Source: Halorhabdus tiamatea SARL4B
GTDB taxonomy: Archaea > Halobacteriota > Halobacteria > Halobacteriales > Haloarculaceae
Length of the DNA: 64,000 bases
Assembly (NCBI RefSeq): GCF_000470655.1
Contig: NC_021921.1
Span: forward strand, 1,860,001 to 1,924,000
Direction of reading: 5' to 3'
Part shown: in pieces, positions 49,328 through 58,172 of the stretch
How positions within the stretch are numbered: position 1 is the first letter of the stretch
Layout of the letters: the number at the start of each line of letters is the position of its first letter
Notes under the pieces: generated by a model
What the model saw: only the letters and a program-made list of their open reading frames with translations
The model's database searches: none
Told to the model about the DNA's origin: nothing
Made by a program: the position numbers and the translations under genes

Positions 49328-49864
49328 TCACAGGGCGTCGTCGGTGAAGGGCGCTTCCATCTTGCCGATTTCAAGGATCACTTCGTCACCGGTGCCGAGG
49401 ATCTCGGCGACTTCGCCGACGACGACGAGGTCGAACTCCGGCGTCGGCCCGACGGCGAGAGCGTCGCCGATCTCGATCTCCTCGAGGATGTCCTGAAAGT
49501 GGACCCGAGCGCGGCAGTCGGTCGGGTGGTGGACGTTCGTGAGCGTGATCTCGTCGACGGTGACGTCGACGCGGTCGTAGTTCTGGGCGACGACAACCTT
49601 CTCGCCGTCGGCGTCCTGGTCGCGTTCGAGCGCGTGAAAGGCTGTCTCCGTCGGTTCGTACCCGCCGCGTGGTCCGGGCACGCTGTCGACCAGACCCAAC
49701 GCTGACAGCTTTCGCATCTGATTTTTGACTGACCCTTCTGTCCGGTTGACCTGCTCGGCGATTCGGGCACTTTTGACCGGCGAGTCCGACTTCGAATACT
49801 CGTTGACGAGTGCGGTCAGTGTGTTCTGGTGCGGTGGAGAGAGATCCAGCGTGTTCGAATCCAT
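49328..49864 (-). CDS. Winged-helix regulator with C-terminal beta domain (Rrf2/TrmB-like)
   Basis: The 178-residue protein starts with a wHTH (HQNTLTALVNEYSKSDSPVK then SARIAEQVNRTEGSVKNQMR, about 12-50; wing GLVDSVPGPRGGYEPTETAF near 57-76). The C-terminal half (about 95-178) is a beta-rich domain with ITLTNVHHPTDCRARVHFQD and LAVGPTPEFDLVVVGEV. Haloarchaeal relatives are usually labelled Rrf2-family, but the iron-sulfur Cys ligands of true Rrf2 proteins are absent. The effector is unknown. A low-GC promoter lies upstream (49865-49900). Confidence 0.75.
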   Translation of the reverse strand: MDSNTLDLSPPHQNTLTALVNEYSKSDSPVKSARIAEQVNRTEGSVKNQMRKLSALGLVDSVPGPRGGYEPTETAFHALERDQDADGEKVVVAQNYDRVDVTVDEITLTNVHHPTDCRARVHFQDILEEIEIGDALAVGPTPEFDLVVVGEVAEILGTGDEVILEIGKMEAPFTDDAL

Positions 49865-49957
49865 CAGTGATGAGTAATAATGATAGACAGCTATTTATAG
49901 GGTTCGGGACTCGGAGACGCGTTGGGAGACGGTACCGTACGACCTCACCCGCGCGAC

Positions 49958-50968
49958 TCACTCGAAGTCGGCGACGAACTCGTCAGTCGACTCCCGCCAG
50001 GCGGCGACGAGTTCATCCTCGAAGGCGTCGCCTTCCCCGACTTCAATCTCGTCGTGGTCGTCGAGCCATTCGACGGTCCGTTCGACGCCGTCTTCGAAGG
50101 AAACGGTGTATTCGAAGTCCAGATCCCGCCTTGCTTTGCCGTTGTCGAAGACCGTGCTGTACTGGAAGTGGTCCCGGAGCATCTCCGTGCGATCCGGTGC
50201 AACCTCGCGGAGGACGTCCGTCGGGATGTGGACGAGATCGGGTTCCGGCGCGTCGAGCGCGGCTGCGACCCGGCGGTGATACTGGTTCCAGGTGATGACC
50301 TCCTCGCTGGTGACGTGGTAGGTCTCGCCGTAGGCGACCTCGTTGCCGACGGCGTTGACGTACGCCCGAGCGACGTCGTCACGGTGACACGAGCCCCACA
50401 GTGAGGTGCCGTCACCGTGGACGACGATCGGCTTGCCCTGGCGGATGCGCTCGAGATAGTAGGTGTCACCGCCGAAGGTGTGGAAGATGGCCCCGCCCTC
50501 GCCGTAGGTACTCCACGGGCGGATGATCGTCACGTCGAAGGCACCCTCACGTTCGGCCTCACGGAAGCGATCCTCCGCGGCGGCCTTGCCCTCGGCGTAG
50601 TCGCTGACCGGCGGTTCGCGGGTAGCGTCTTCAGTCACCGGGTTTCGTTCGGGCGGTCGGTGATAGACGTCGACCGTGCTGGTGAAGATGAACTGCTCGA
50701 TGTCCCCGCCGAAGGCGCGAATGTCGCTCTCGGCGTCCTCGAGGCCGAAGCACATCATGTCGACGACGACGTCGACGTCGACGTCTGCGACCGCCGATTC
50801 GAACGCGTCGTGATCGAAGCGATCACCGTGGATCTCCGAGACGGTCTCGGGGATTTCGATGTCAGTCTCCCCACGGTTGAAGATCGTCACGCCGTGGCCC
50901 GCGTCGACGAGTTGTCGCGTGATGCCGGTCGAGATGACGCCCGTGCCGCCGATAACAAGTACGTCCAT
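49958..50968 (-). CDS. NAD-dependent epimerase/dehydratase (extended SDR)
   Basis: The 336-residue protein has a Rossmann start, MDVLVIGGTGVISTGITRQL (GxxGxxG), and an FTSTVDVYH segment near 104. The catalytic Tyr-Lys is in SDYAEGKAAAEDRF near 127-140. IRPWSTYGEGG near 156 follows, with substrate-domain motifs after it. It likely works on a nucleotide-activated sugar or a related polyol, but no sugar-nucleotide gene is nearby to define the substrate. The ATG at 50966-50968 is directly before the Rossmann strand. Confidence 0.86.
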   Translation of the reverse strand: MDVLVIGGTGVISTGITRQLVDAGHGVTIFNRGETDIEIPETVSEIHGDRFDHDAFESAVADVDVDVVVDMMCFGLEDAESDIRAFGGDIEQFIFTSTVDVYHRPPERNPVTEDATREPPVSDYAEGKAAAEDRFREAEREGAFDVTIIRPWSTYGEGGAIFHTFGGDTYYLERIRQGKPIVVHGDGTSLWGSCHRDDVARAYVNAVGNEVAYGETYHVTSEEVITWNQYHRRVAAALDAPEPDLVHIPTDVLREVAPDRTEMLRDHFQYSTVFDNGKARRDLDFEYTVSFEDGVERTVEWLDDHDEIEVGEGDAFEDELVAAWRESTDEFVADFE

Positions 50969-51088
50969 AGCCCGAGTCCGGGCGGGAGCTACATGACGGT
51001 TTGGCCTCGTGTCTGTGCATAGTGTCCTCGAAAACTGCAGCCAACACAGTGCTTACCCGTCGTTCGTTCCAAGGGGCCACAGACAGCC

Positions 51089-51373
51089 ATGAGCGACCCC
51101 ACACCCGACGCGTCCGAGACGGACGACGCGCCCATCACGCTGTATCGACTCCAGGCCTGCCCGTTCTGTGAGCGCGTTGCGCGGAAACTCTCCGAGTACG
51201 ACCTCGACTATCACTCACGCTTCGTCGAGCCGTTGCACTCCAAACGTAACGCCGTCAAGCGCGTCAGCGGTCAGCGCGGGGTTCCGGTCATCGTCGACGA
51301 CCGAACCGGCGTGACGATGAGTGAGAGCGAGCGTATCGTCCAGTACCTCGATCGAACCTACGGGGAGGCCTGA
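51089..51373 (+). CDS. Glutaredoxin/GST-N-terminal-like thiol protein
   Basis: The 94-residue protein has an acidic 14-residue leader, then a thioredoxin fold with the redox motif ACPFCERVARKLSEYDLDY near 23-41 and the cis-Pro segment RGVPVIVDDRTGVTMSESERI near 63-84. It resembles glutaredoxin or the N-terminal domain of glutathione transferases; haloarchaea use gamma-glutamylcysteine instead of glutathione. It is 2 bp ahead of a peroxiredoxin-like gene, a conserved-looking redox pair and clear operon. Confidence 0.87.
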   Translation: MSDPTPDASETDDAPITLYRLQACPFCERVARKLSEYDLDYHSRFVEPLHSKRNAVKRVSGQRGVPVIVDDRTGVTMSESERIVQYLDRTYGEA

Positions 51374-51375
51374 AG

Positions 51376-51891
51376 ATGGAGCTGCCATTCGACGTCGTCG
51401 ACCTCGAACCGGCCGATCACCCCCAGCCCGGCGAGACAGCGCCGGACTTCGAGCGCCCGCTGGTCAACGACGAGTACTGGGAGGACGTCGCGCTGTCGGA
51501 TCTCACGGCAGAGGGTCCCGTCCTCCTCGTGTGCTTCCCGATGGACGGGAGTTTCCCGGCGACGTACGTCTGGAACGAGATCGACGACCGCGGGTGGGGG
51601 CGCGAGGGCGACCTGACCGTCGTCGGGCTCTCGATCTCTTCGCCCTACGAGCACAAGGACTTCATCGCGGAGGCGGCCCTGCCCTATCGGCTGTTCAGCG
51701 ACCCACAGAACGGCGTCGCCGAGTCCTACGGCGTCGTCCACGATCTCGACGGGATGGCAGGTGTCAGCGAGGCACGCCCGGCCGTGTTCCTCATCGAGGC
51801 GGATCGGACCATCGAGTACGCCTGGGCAGCGAGCGAGTGGCCCGAATTCCCGGACTACGACGCGATCGCGGCGGCGATCAAGGAGCTATAG
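51376..51891 (+). CDS. Peroxiredoxin-like protein lacking the peroxidatic Cys
   Basis: The 171-residue protein has a thioredoxin/peroxiredoxin fold: GETAPDFERPLVNDEYWEDV near 19-38, GPVLLVCFPMDGSFPATYVW near 47-66, VVGLSISSPYEHKDFIAEAA near 81-100 and ARPAVFLIEADRTIEYAW near 133-150. In active peroxiredoxins the PxxxTxxC loop has Cys; here the loop reads PMDGSFPATYVW with none, and the only Cys precedes it. It may be a redox adaptor rather than a peroxidase. Start ATG at 51376 follows the stop of the glutaredoxin-like gene by 2 bp. Confidence 0.82.
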   Translation: MELPFDVVDLEPADHPQPGETAPDFERPLVNDEYWEDVALSDLTAEGPVLLVCFPMDGSFPATYVWNEIDDRGWGREGDLTVVGLSISSPYEHKDFIAEAALPYRLFSDPQNGVAESYGVVHDLDGMAGVSEARPAVFLIEADRTIEYAWAASEWPEFPDYDAIAAAIKEL

Positions 51892-51918
51892 GTTTCCGAC
51901 GACGGCTCGATTTCGCCG

Positions 51919-52077
51919 TCAGACGTCGATCTCGCGGAGCGACTCCGTCTCGCCGCAGTAGGGGCACTGGAAATCGGAGACAGTGACGTCGTCGGGCATC
52001 TCGTAGGTGTAGTGGAGTTCGAACATGTCGAGTTCGCAGTCGTCGTTCTCACAGGCGACTTCGAGGGTTGCGGGCAT
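51919..52077 (-). CDS. Small zinc-ribbon protein (52 aa)
   Basis: ATG at 52075-52077 starts MPATLEVACENDDCELDMFE. Two Cys pairs, CENDDC near 9-14 and CPYCGE near 38-42, form a four-Cys zinc site on a small beta fold (HYTYEMPDDVTVSDFQCPYC). Such small zinc ribbons are frequent in haloarchaea and lack assigned functions. The start is chosen just before the first strand. It converges with the peroxiredoxin-like gene and lies downstream of the RNase P RNA on the same strand. Confidence 0.8.
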   Translation of the reverse strand: MPATLEVACENDDCELDMFELHYTYEMPDDVTVSDFQCPYCGETESLREIDV

Positions 52078-52139
52078 ACGAGCCGATTGCGGCGGCTCCC
52101 GGATAAGCGAGTGGGTCACGGCAGCGATTTTCCCGAGTC

Positions 52140-52219
52140 ATACTGCCGGCTGTAACAGACTGACGGAATTCGCCACCCCGGTGTGGCGAATATCGGTACG
52201 AACGTACAGCCGGCAGTAT
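52140..52219. repeat. 80-bp inverted-repeat element beside rnpB (MITE-like or terminator)
   Basis: Perfect 15-bp terminal inverted repeats ATACTGCCGGCTGTA (52140-52154) and its complement (52205-52219) flank an inner hairpin with stem ATTCGCCAC/GTGGCGAAT. It lies about 30 bp past the predicted 3' end of RNase P RNA, in the direction of that gene's transcription. No clear target duplication is seen. It could be a small mobile element (MITE) or a processing/termination structure. Confidence 0.75.
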
Positions 52220-52249
52220 CAGTGTCGTCACTCACGGCGTGGAAACGAT

Positions 52250-52711
52250 GGCTGCGGGGAGTAAGCCCCCTTCTGTTGTCGGCATTCGGCTACGCGTCCG
52301 CGTCGTGTCCGGACTACCAGTCACGCGGACTTGCACCGGCGAGGATTCGCCGTTCCATCCGTTCTCGCCCGTCGACGCGCCGGATGGCGCGCCCAGTTCG
52401 TCGTGGGCGTGGGTCCCGTCGGGCCCCACGTAGCGACGCGCCCTCGGTGGGTTAGCTTTCCGTCGTTTGTTCGCCCGCTCGATCGGCCGCCTTGCGGCGG
52501 GGATCGACCGCACTTTCTCACTTCGGGGTCGCACACCTCATCGGTCGGGGCGAGTGGTCTCGTTTCTGTTCCAGTGCCGGCGGTCTCCCGCCCCGGGCTT
52601 GTGCCCGGTCGCCTGCCCGGACGGTGGGGGGACTTTCCTCATGCCCGTTGATCCGCTCCGGCGAAGCCGAAACGCACGTCCCGGGCACGGGAGCCGGGCT
52701 CCCGCTGCCAC
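52250..52711 (-). ncRNA. rnpB: RNase P RNA
   Basis: The minus strand carries the near-universal 5' signature GAGGAAAGTCC (complement at 52630-52640) and the 3' conserved segment ACAGAAGGGGGCTTA (complement near 52262-52276). The two ends pair as helix P1: TGGCAGCGGG (52701-52710) with CCCGCAGCC (52250-52258), with one A-A mismatch. Between them are the expected GC-rich helices. A TATA box CCTTAATTCT (52731-52740, minus strand) lies about 25 bp upstream. The 462-nt length fits haloarchaeal RNase P RNAs. The RNA is the catalytic part of the tRNA 5'-processing enzyme. Confidence 0.92.
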
Positions 52712-52775
52712 TCGTCGGTAGGCCGTCCGGAGAATTAAGGGGTTCGATCGGCTGGGCGACGCTCCTGGAGTCGCC

Positions 52776-53417
52776 TTACAGTGCCTGCTTGACCTGCTGG
52801 AGGAACTGCTGGGGCGGCAGCGCACCCGTGAACTCGCCGTCGGTCCCGTTGACGTTGATCTGGGGGACGCCGCGGACGCCGAATTCCTGTGAGAGTTCCA
52901 TGAACTCCTGGGACTCGACCGCGTTGGCCGTGACGTTCTCGTTGGCCACGGCGAAGTTGTGGGCGGTCTGGACCGCACCCGGACAGTGCGGGCACGTCGG
53001 CGTGACGAAGACGGTAATGTCGACCGGCTCGTCGATTTCGGCGACCTCTTCGAGCACGCTCTCGTCGATGTCGGGCTCGCCGGTCGAGACCGTGATCATG
53101 TCCTGAAGGAACGAACTGAACTCCTGGCCCGACGGAATCCCGAAGTACCGGACACCGTCGATGTCGTCACGCGTGATGACCGTGACCGGACCGCCGTCGT
53201 AGTGGTCCGCGCCGAGTTCGGCCGCCAGCGGATCGTCCATGTCGTGGACCGCCATCTCGATCGCGTCACTGAGGTCAGCGACGTCCTCGATCAGTGCGAC
53301 CGTCTCTTCGCAGTACTCACACTCGTCCTGGGTGAAGACGTGGACGTCGATCGGCTCGTCCAAGTCTTCGAGAAGTTCTGAAACTTCCGCTCTGTCGTCG
53401 TCGTCGAGTATTGACAT
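52776..53417 (-). CDS. Glutaredoxin-like protein disulfide oxidoreductase (PDO)
   Basis: The 213-residue protein has two thioredoxin-fold units, each with an active-site pair: CEYC near 33-36 and CPHC near 142-145. The cis-Pro of the second unit is in VRGVPQINVNGTDG near 178. This double-domain plan is typical of archaeal PDO, which forms or isomerises disulfides in the cytoplasm and can act as a general thiol-disulfide partner. The ATG at 53415-53417 gives MSILDDDDRAEVSELLEDL. A TATA-like AATTATATTTTG lies 27-38 bp upstream. Confidence 0.92.
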   Translation of the reverse strand: MSILDDDDRAEVSELLEDLDEPIDVHVFTQDECEYCEETVALIEDVADLSDAIEMAVHDMDDPLAAELGADHYDGGPVTVITRDDIDGVRYFGIPSGQEFSSFLQDMITVSTGEPDIDESVLEEVAEIDEPVDITVFVTPTCPHCPGAVQTAHNFAVANENVTANAVESQEFMELSQEFGVRGVPQINVNGTDGEFTGALPPQQFLQQVKQAL

Positions 53418-53590
53418 CGTACCTTCCCCTAGCAGCTACAGCGCAATTATATTTTGCGATCTTCACAATACCATGCAATCGATGTACATGGACCGGACGA
53501 ATCCCGATCGAACCGGGGAACGGAATCACTCGTCAGGGGGAGCGGATCGTGGTGGTCTCCTTCACGAGGGGGCGGACCGAGATGGTCGCC

Positions 53591-55954
53591 TCACTCCGGA
53601 GGACGGACCGGGACGGTCACCTCGTCGTTTTCGAGTTCGTCGACGTCGGCCGTGATCGTCACCTCGCCGGATTCACGGTCGGCCTGGACGATCGCCAGCG
53701 CAGTCCCGTGGGAGGCAGATCGCCGGGAGCCGGTGTAGGACTCGTCGCTCGCCAGATCGCCGTTGTCGATGCCGGCGAGATCGCCAGCGCCGCTGACGGA
53801 GAATTCAATCTCGTGGTCGGCTCGTGGGACGACGACGCCGTCGTCGTCGACGATCCGCGCGTCGACGTACACCAGATCCTGGCCGTCGGCCGTGATGGCT
53901 TCGCGGTCGGGATCGAGGTCGACCCGGGCGGGCTCACCCGCCGTTTCGAGCTCGTGGGTCGCGACGACCTCGCCGTCGGTCTCTGCGACGGCCCGAAGCG
54001 TCCCCGGCTCGTAGGGGACGTACCACTCGATCATGTGGTCGGGGTTGTCCGCGAGATGCTGGACGCCGATTGTCTCGTCGTTCTGATAGAGCGTGACGCG
54101 TTCGGCGTTGGTGAACGTCACGACGTGGACGAACCCGCGGGAGTCTTCCCGATCGGGGAACGTCCAGTGCGCCGAGAGGGCCGGCCACGACCAGGCCGGG
54201 CGGGCCGGCGCGCGCTCGCGGTCGGGATCGAACGCCGCGATCTCGACCATCGGCTCGTCGCTCCAGACGCTCCGATGGAAGGCAGCCGGCGGCTTGGGGA
54301 CGCCGCAGGTGTCGATCAACCCGGTCGGCCAGCCCTTGCTCGGCCACTCGCGGGCTTCCCCCAGGTAGTCGAAGCCGGCCCAGATGAACTGGCCGGCGAC
54401 GTCCGCCCGCTCGGCGACGTCGAACCACGGATTCCGCGGGACGAACGCGAGCGGATCGTCGCCCGACCCCCGGAAGAAGGGGCGACACTCCGAGCCGACG
54501 ATCGGGATGTCGACGCCCCGCTCGCGGAGTTCGTCGTAGTGGTGTTCCATGTAGTTGCCCGAGAAGAGATCGACCCGCTCGGCGACGGCCTCGGCGTTCT
54601 CGAGGATTCCCTCGTGGCCATCCCCCCACGCCGGGCTACCGTAGGTCGCCGGCCGCGTGGGGTCGAGGTCGTTGGCTGCCTCGACCAGCATCTCGAGGTC
54701 GTCGAGCATCCCCTCGTCGCCGTGGTCGTAGCTCTCGTTGCCGACGCTCCAGGCGATCACTGAGGGGTGGTTGCGGTCGCGGCGGATCATCGCCGCGAGA
54801 TCCTCACGCCACCACTCGTCGAAGAATTGCTCCGTCTTCTCGTGACGCCACTTGTCGAAGGCCTCGTCGATGACCAGAAAGCCCATCCGGTCACAGAGAG
54901 CCAGGAGTTCGGGCTGGGGCGGGTTGTGGGCGGTCCGGATGGCGTTGACGCCCATCTCGGCGAGCGTCTCCAGACGACGCTCGAGCGCGCGCTCGGGCAC
55001 GGCGGCCCCGAGTGCGCCCGCACTGTGATGGAGGTTGACGCCTTTCAGGGTCAACGAGTCGCCGTTGAGCAACACCCCCTCGTCGGCCGAGAACGTGACC
55101 GTCCGGATGCCAAACGGCGTCACGTAGTCGTCGACCGGTTCGCCCGTCGCCGCCCCCGTCTCGTCCGGGTCGCGCCGGTGGACGACGCTCCGGACGTGAT
55201 AGCGCTCGGGCGTCGCCGGCGACCACAGTTCGGGATCCGTGACGACGAGTTCCTGGTCGAAAGTCCCTTTCTCGCCGGCGTCGAGTCGCCGCTCGGTCGC
55301 GGTCTCGGCGACGACTTCGCCCGATGGATCGTAGACCGCCGTCGAGAGCGTGCACACGGCCGCCTCCTCGGCGTCGTTGGCTACCTCGGTGTGGACGTCA
55401 ACCCTGGCACGACGGCCCGTCACGGCCGGCGTGCGGACGTCTGTGCCCCACGGAACCACGTGGAGCGGCGACGTCTCGATCAGGTGGACGTGTCGGTAGA
55501 TGCCCGAGCCGGAATACCACCGGCAGTTCGGCAGGTCGGTATTGTCGACCCGGACGGCGAGCGTTTCGCCGCCCTCGGCCTGGCTGACGTCGTCGTTGAA
55601 ACTCGTATAGCCGTTGGGCCGGTTGCCGACGTGGTCGCCGCCGAGGTAGACGTCGCTGTCGCGATAGACGCCGTCGAAACGGAGGTACACCTTCCCCCCG
55701 TCGACGTCGGTCGGGAGCGAGCGACGGTACCACCCGACGCCACCAGGCAAGAACGCCCCTGCACTCCCGGCCGGGTGCTCCGGGTCGAACGGCCCCTCGA
55801 TGCTCCAGTCGTGTGGAATCTCGACCGATTGCCACCCGTCGTCGTCGAACTCGGGGTCGGCCGCTCCGTCGGCCTCGCCCTGGTGAAATCGCCAGCCCTC
55901 CTCGAGGCGGCGGGTCCGTCGGTACTGCTCGGTCGGTCCCGGAAAACCGCTCAT
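53591..55954 (-). CDS. GH2 family beta-galactosidase-type glycosidase
   Basis: The 787-residue enzyme has the GH2 plan. It runs from a sugar-binding N-terminal domain (to about 175, with SIEGPFDPEHPAGSAGAFLP) and an immunoglobulin-like domain (to about 290) to a TIM barrel with acid/base Glu in AWSVGNESYDHGD near 406 and nucleophile Glu in IPIVGSECRPFF near 490. A C-terminal Ig-like region follows. There is no signal peptide, so it acts inside the cell. GH2 includes galactosidases, glucuronidases and mannosidases; the length and DUF4982-like tail favour beta-galactosidase. It fits a sugar-degrading lifestyle. Confidence 0.9.
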   Translation of the reverse strand: MSGFPGPTEQYRRTRRLEEGWRFHQGEADGAADPEFDDDGWQSVEIPHDWSIEGPFDPEHPAGSAGAFLPGGVGWYRRSLPTDVDGGKVYLRFDGVYRDSDVYLGGDHVGNRPNGYTSFNDDVSQAEGGETLAVRVDNTDLPNCRWYSGSGIYRHVHLIETSPLHVVPWGTDVRTPAVTGRRARVDVHTEVANDAEEAAVCTLSTAVYDPSGEVVAETATERRLDAGEKGTFDQELVVTDPELWSPATPERYHVRSVVHRRDPDETGAATGEPVDDYVTPFGIRTVTFSADEGVLLNGDSLTLKGVNLHHSAGALGAAVPERALERRLETLAEMGVNAIRTAHNPPQPELLALCDRMGFLVIDEAFDKWRHEKTEQFFDEWWREDLAAMIRRDRNHPSVIAWSVGNESYDHGDEGMLDDLEMLVEAANDLDPTRPATYGSPAWGDGHEGILENAEAVAERVDLFSGNYMEHHYDELRERGVDIPIVGSECRPFFRGSGDDPLAFVPRNPWFDVAERADVAGQFIWAGFDYLGEAREWPSKGWPTGLIDTCGVPKPPAAFHRSVWSDEPMVEIAAFDPDRERAPARPAWSWPALSAHWTFPDREDSRGFVHVVTFTNAERVTLYQNDETIGVQHLADNPDHMIEWYVPYEPGTLRAVAETDGEVVATHELETAGEPARVDLDPDREAITADGQDLVYVDARIVDDDGVVVPRADHEIEFSVSGAGDLAGIDNGDLASDESYTGSRRSASHGTALAIVQADRESGEVTITADVDELENDEVTVPVRPPE

Positions 55955-56063
55955 ACCATTCGGCGTACGAAAACGACCGAGTTAAGCGTGGTGGCTGTCC
56001 GGCAGACGAAACGCTGTCAAATCGTTGGTCCGCGACGAGAAAACGAAACTGTCGGCAGAACTG

Positions 56064-56351
56064 TCAGATCGAACTCGACGCCTGTCGTTTCTGCCAGGCG
56101 GCGATGAGTCGGAGGACGATGTCGAAAAACAGCCCGAGGAGGATAAACGAAAACCCCCAGACGCCGAACATCCCGGCGAAAACGTTGTTCACTCCCTGCA
56201 GGACCGTCGCTCCGATTACCATCATCAGCGCGCCGAAGATGGCGACTGTGAGCGCGATGTGGCTGGCCATCCAGTACCAGACGGCCAGCAATACCATCTG
56301 AACGCCGCTTGCGTCCTCTCTGGCCGAATTGACTGCGCGAATCTCCACCAT
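56064..56351 (-). CDS. Small membrane protein with two or three helices
   Basis: ATG at 56349-56351 begins MVEIRAVNSAREDASGVQMV, giving 95 residues. Hydrophobic helices span about 18-36 (LLAVWYWMASHIALTVAIFG), 37-52 and 57-78 (AGMFGVWGFSFILLGLFFDI), and a short basic end follows. No charged or catalytic motif is visible. An AT-rich ATTAATAG stretch lies directly at the start, which suggests a short-leader transcript. The family is unknown. Confidence 0.6.
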   Translation of the reverse strand: MVEIRAVNSAREDASGVQMVLLAVWYWMASHIALTVAIFGALMMVIGATVLQGVNNVFAGMFGVWGFSFILLGLFFDIVLRLIAAWQKRQASSSI

Positions 56352-56459
56352 AATTAATAGAATGCGGAATCGGCTATTTGAATCTTGTGGAGTCTCGCTC
56401 ACCCCAGAGATCACCCGTGGGCGAGCGGATCGCGCGGCCCCGAATTCTGCTTGTGAGTC

Positions 56460-58091
56460 CTACATTCCGGCCCCGTCGTCTCCGGCCGTCGAGAGGTCGC
56501 CGGCGGAGACGACGTCGTCGATCCGGAGGATCGTCCGTGCCGCCTCGATCGCGGCGTCGATCGCCGTTTCCTTCACGCGCCGGGGTTCGACGATGCCGTC
56601 GCCGGCAGCGTCGATGAGGTCGCCAGTCTCGGCGTCGATGCCGACCGTCCGCTCGCCGTCGTGATGGCGCGCACGGAGGTCGACGAGTGCGTCGATCGGC
56701 GAGTGGCCGGCGTTCTCCGCGAGCGTCCGCGGCGAGACGTCCATGGCCTCGGCGAAGGCCTCGACGGCGAGTTGCTCGCGCCCGCCGATCCCGTCGGCGG
56801 CGTCCTCGAGTGCCAGAGCGAGTTCGGTCTCGACGGCCCCTGCGCCAGGCAGGATCTCGTTGTCCTCGATGGCCGCCGCGAGCACGTCGAGACTGTCCTC
56901 GAGTGCCCGTTCGACCTCGTCGACGACGTGTTCGGTCCCGCCACGTAGGACGATCGTCCCAGCGACGCGTTCGACGCCGGTGAAGGCAGTGATTCGTTCG
57001 GCACGGGCCGACCCACGCCACAGCGGCATCCGGATCCGCTCGCAGTCGACGCTCCCGACCTGTCCCAGATCGTCGGTCGTGGCGGCTTCGAGGTCCGACA
57101 CACGATTCGCGCCGGTCGCCTCGGCGAGTCGCCGCCGGTCCTCGTCGTCGACCCGTCGCAGTGCCATGACGTCAGCTTCGGCGAGCAATTCCTGGGCCGG
57201 ATCGTCGATCCCGCCTTCGGTGACTAGGACGTCCGCCCCGGCCTCGAGAACGGCCTCGACGTCCTCCTGGATGGCCGCCTGCTCCTGGTCGAGGTACTCG
57301 GTGACCTCCTCGAAGTCCGAGACCCTGGTCTCGGTCGACGTTTCGAGTTCCGGCACCTCGATTTCTCCCTCGTAGACGAGGACGTCGGCGTCCTCGAAGT
57401 CCGTCGGCATCGCGTCGTGGGCCGGATTCTTGTCTATCGTGACGCCCTCGACCAGCCGGGAGTCGGCGAGGTTCCCGCCCGGGAACGACGTGATCGACAC
57501 CGCGTCCCGCTCGACTGTCCCGTCGTCCCGGACTGCCGTTTGGATCGCGTCGACGACCAGTGTCGTCAGGTGTTCTTTCTCCGATTCGGACCCCTTGCCG
57601 GTCATCGCTGTCGACGCGATTGCCTCGAGGGTTTCGACGTCGTCGACGTCGAGATCGATCGCGCTCGCGTCGAGGATGTCCGGGACATGCTCGCCCGCCT
57701 GCTCGAACCCGGCGGCGATCGTCGTCGGGTGTACGTCACGCTCGAGTAAGTCCTCGGCTGCCTCGAGCAACGCACCCGTGAAGATCACGGCCGAAGTTGT
57801 GCCGTCGCCGACCTCCTGTTCCTGGCTCTGGGCGACCTCGACGACCATGTTGGCTGCCGGATGCTCGACCTCCATCTCGTCTAAGATGGTGACGCCGTCG
57901 TTCGTGACGACGGTGTCGCCCGTCGAGTCGACGAGCATCTTGTCCATCCCTCTCGGGCCAAGCGTCGTCCGGACGGCCTCACCCATCGCCTGGGCGGCCG
58001 TCAGGTTCATCGAACGTGCGTCCCGGCCGTCGATCCGCTGGGACTCCTCGGAAAGCACCGATAGCGTCCGGTCGCCAGCCTGTTGTGCCAT
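56460..58091 (-). CDS. Thermosome (group II chaperonin) subunit
   Basis: The 543-residue chaperonin has ATP-site motifs MNLTAAQAMGEAVRTTLGPRG near 28-48 (the LGPxG loop), DGVTILDEMEVEHPAANMVV near 65-84 and VGDGTTSAVI near 92-101; a GAVE-type motif (GAGAVETELALALE) is near 396. The C-terminus ends GDDGAGM, shorter and less Gly-Met-rich than the GGM tails usual in haloarchaeal main thermosomes, and the middle domain is more diverged. So this may be a secondary subunit rather than the major one. The promoter TATA (TTTATAG, 58116-58122) lies 25 bp upstream of the ATG. Confidence 0.92.
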   Translation of the reverse strand: MAQQAGDRTLSVLSEESQRIDGRDARSMNLTAAQAMGEAVRTTLGPRGMDKMLVDSTGDTVVTNDGVTILDEMEVEHPAANMVVEVAQSQEQEVGDGTTSAVIFTGALLEAAEDLLERDVHPTTIAAGFEQAGEHVPDILDASAIDLDVDDVETLEAIASTAMTGKGSESEKEHLTTLVVDAIQTAVRDDGTVERDAVSITSFPGGNLADSRLVEGVTIDKNPAHDAMPTDFEDADVLVYEGEIEVPELETSTETRVSDFEEVTEYLDQEQAAIQEDVEAVLEAGADVLVTEGGIDDPAQELLAEADVMALRRVDDEDRRRLAEATGANRVSDLEAATTDDLGQVGSVDCERIRMPLWRGSARAERITAFTGVERVAGTIVLRGGTEHVVDEVERALEDSLDVLAAAIEDNEILPGAGAVETELALALEDAADGIGGREQLAVEAFAEAMDVSPRTLAENAGHSPIDALVDLRARHHDGERTVGIDAETGDLIDAAGDGIVEPRRVKETAIDAAIEAARTILRIDDVVSAGDLSTAGDDGAGM

Positions 58092-58115
58092 ATCGTCTAG
58101 GAGGCCACTCGACGG

Positions 58116-58122
58116 CTATAAA
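58116..58122 (-). promoter_or_regulatory. TATA box of the thermosome gene
   Basis: TTTATAG on the minus strand lies 25-31 bp upstream of the ATG at 58089-58091. This is the standard spacing for a leaderless haloarchaeal transcript. Confidence 0.6.
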
Positions 58123-58172
58123 TCTGTTTTTTCGTCCACAAAACACGGGACAAAAAACGACCGGGGCGGCCT

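Noticed and set aside
52321-52651. Several 60-100-codon open frames between the zinc-ribbon and PDO genes
   Set aside because: They fall inside the RNase P RNA, whose conserved ends and P1 pairing explain the sequence.
53411-56107. Two plus-strand frames of about 450 codons over the GH2 gene
   Set aside because: The minus-strand frame is a complete GH2 enzyme with both catalytic Glu; the plus-strand translations are Arg/Asp/Val-rich without domains.
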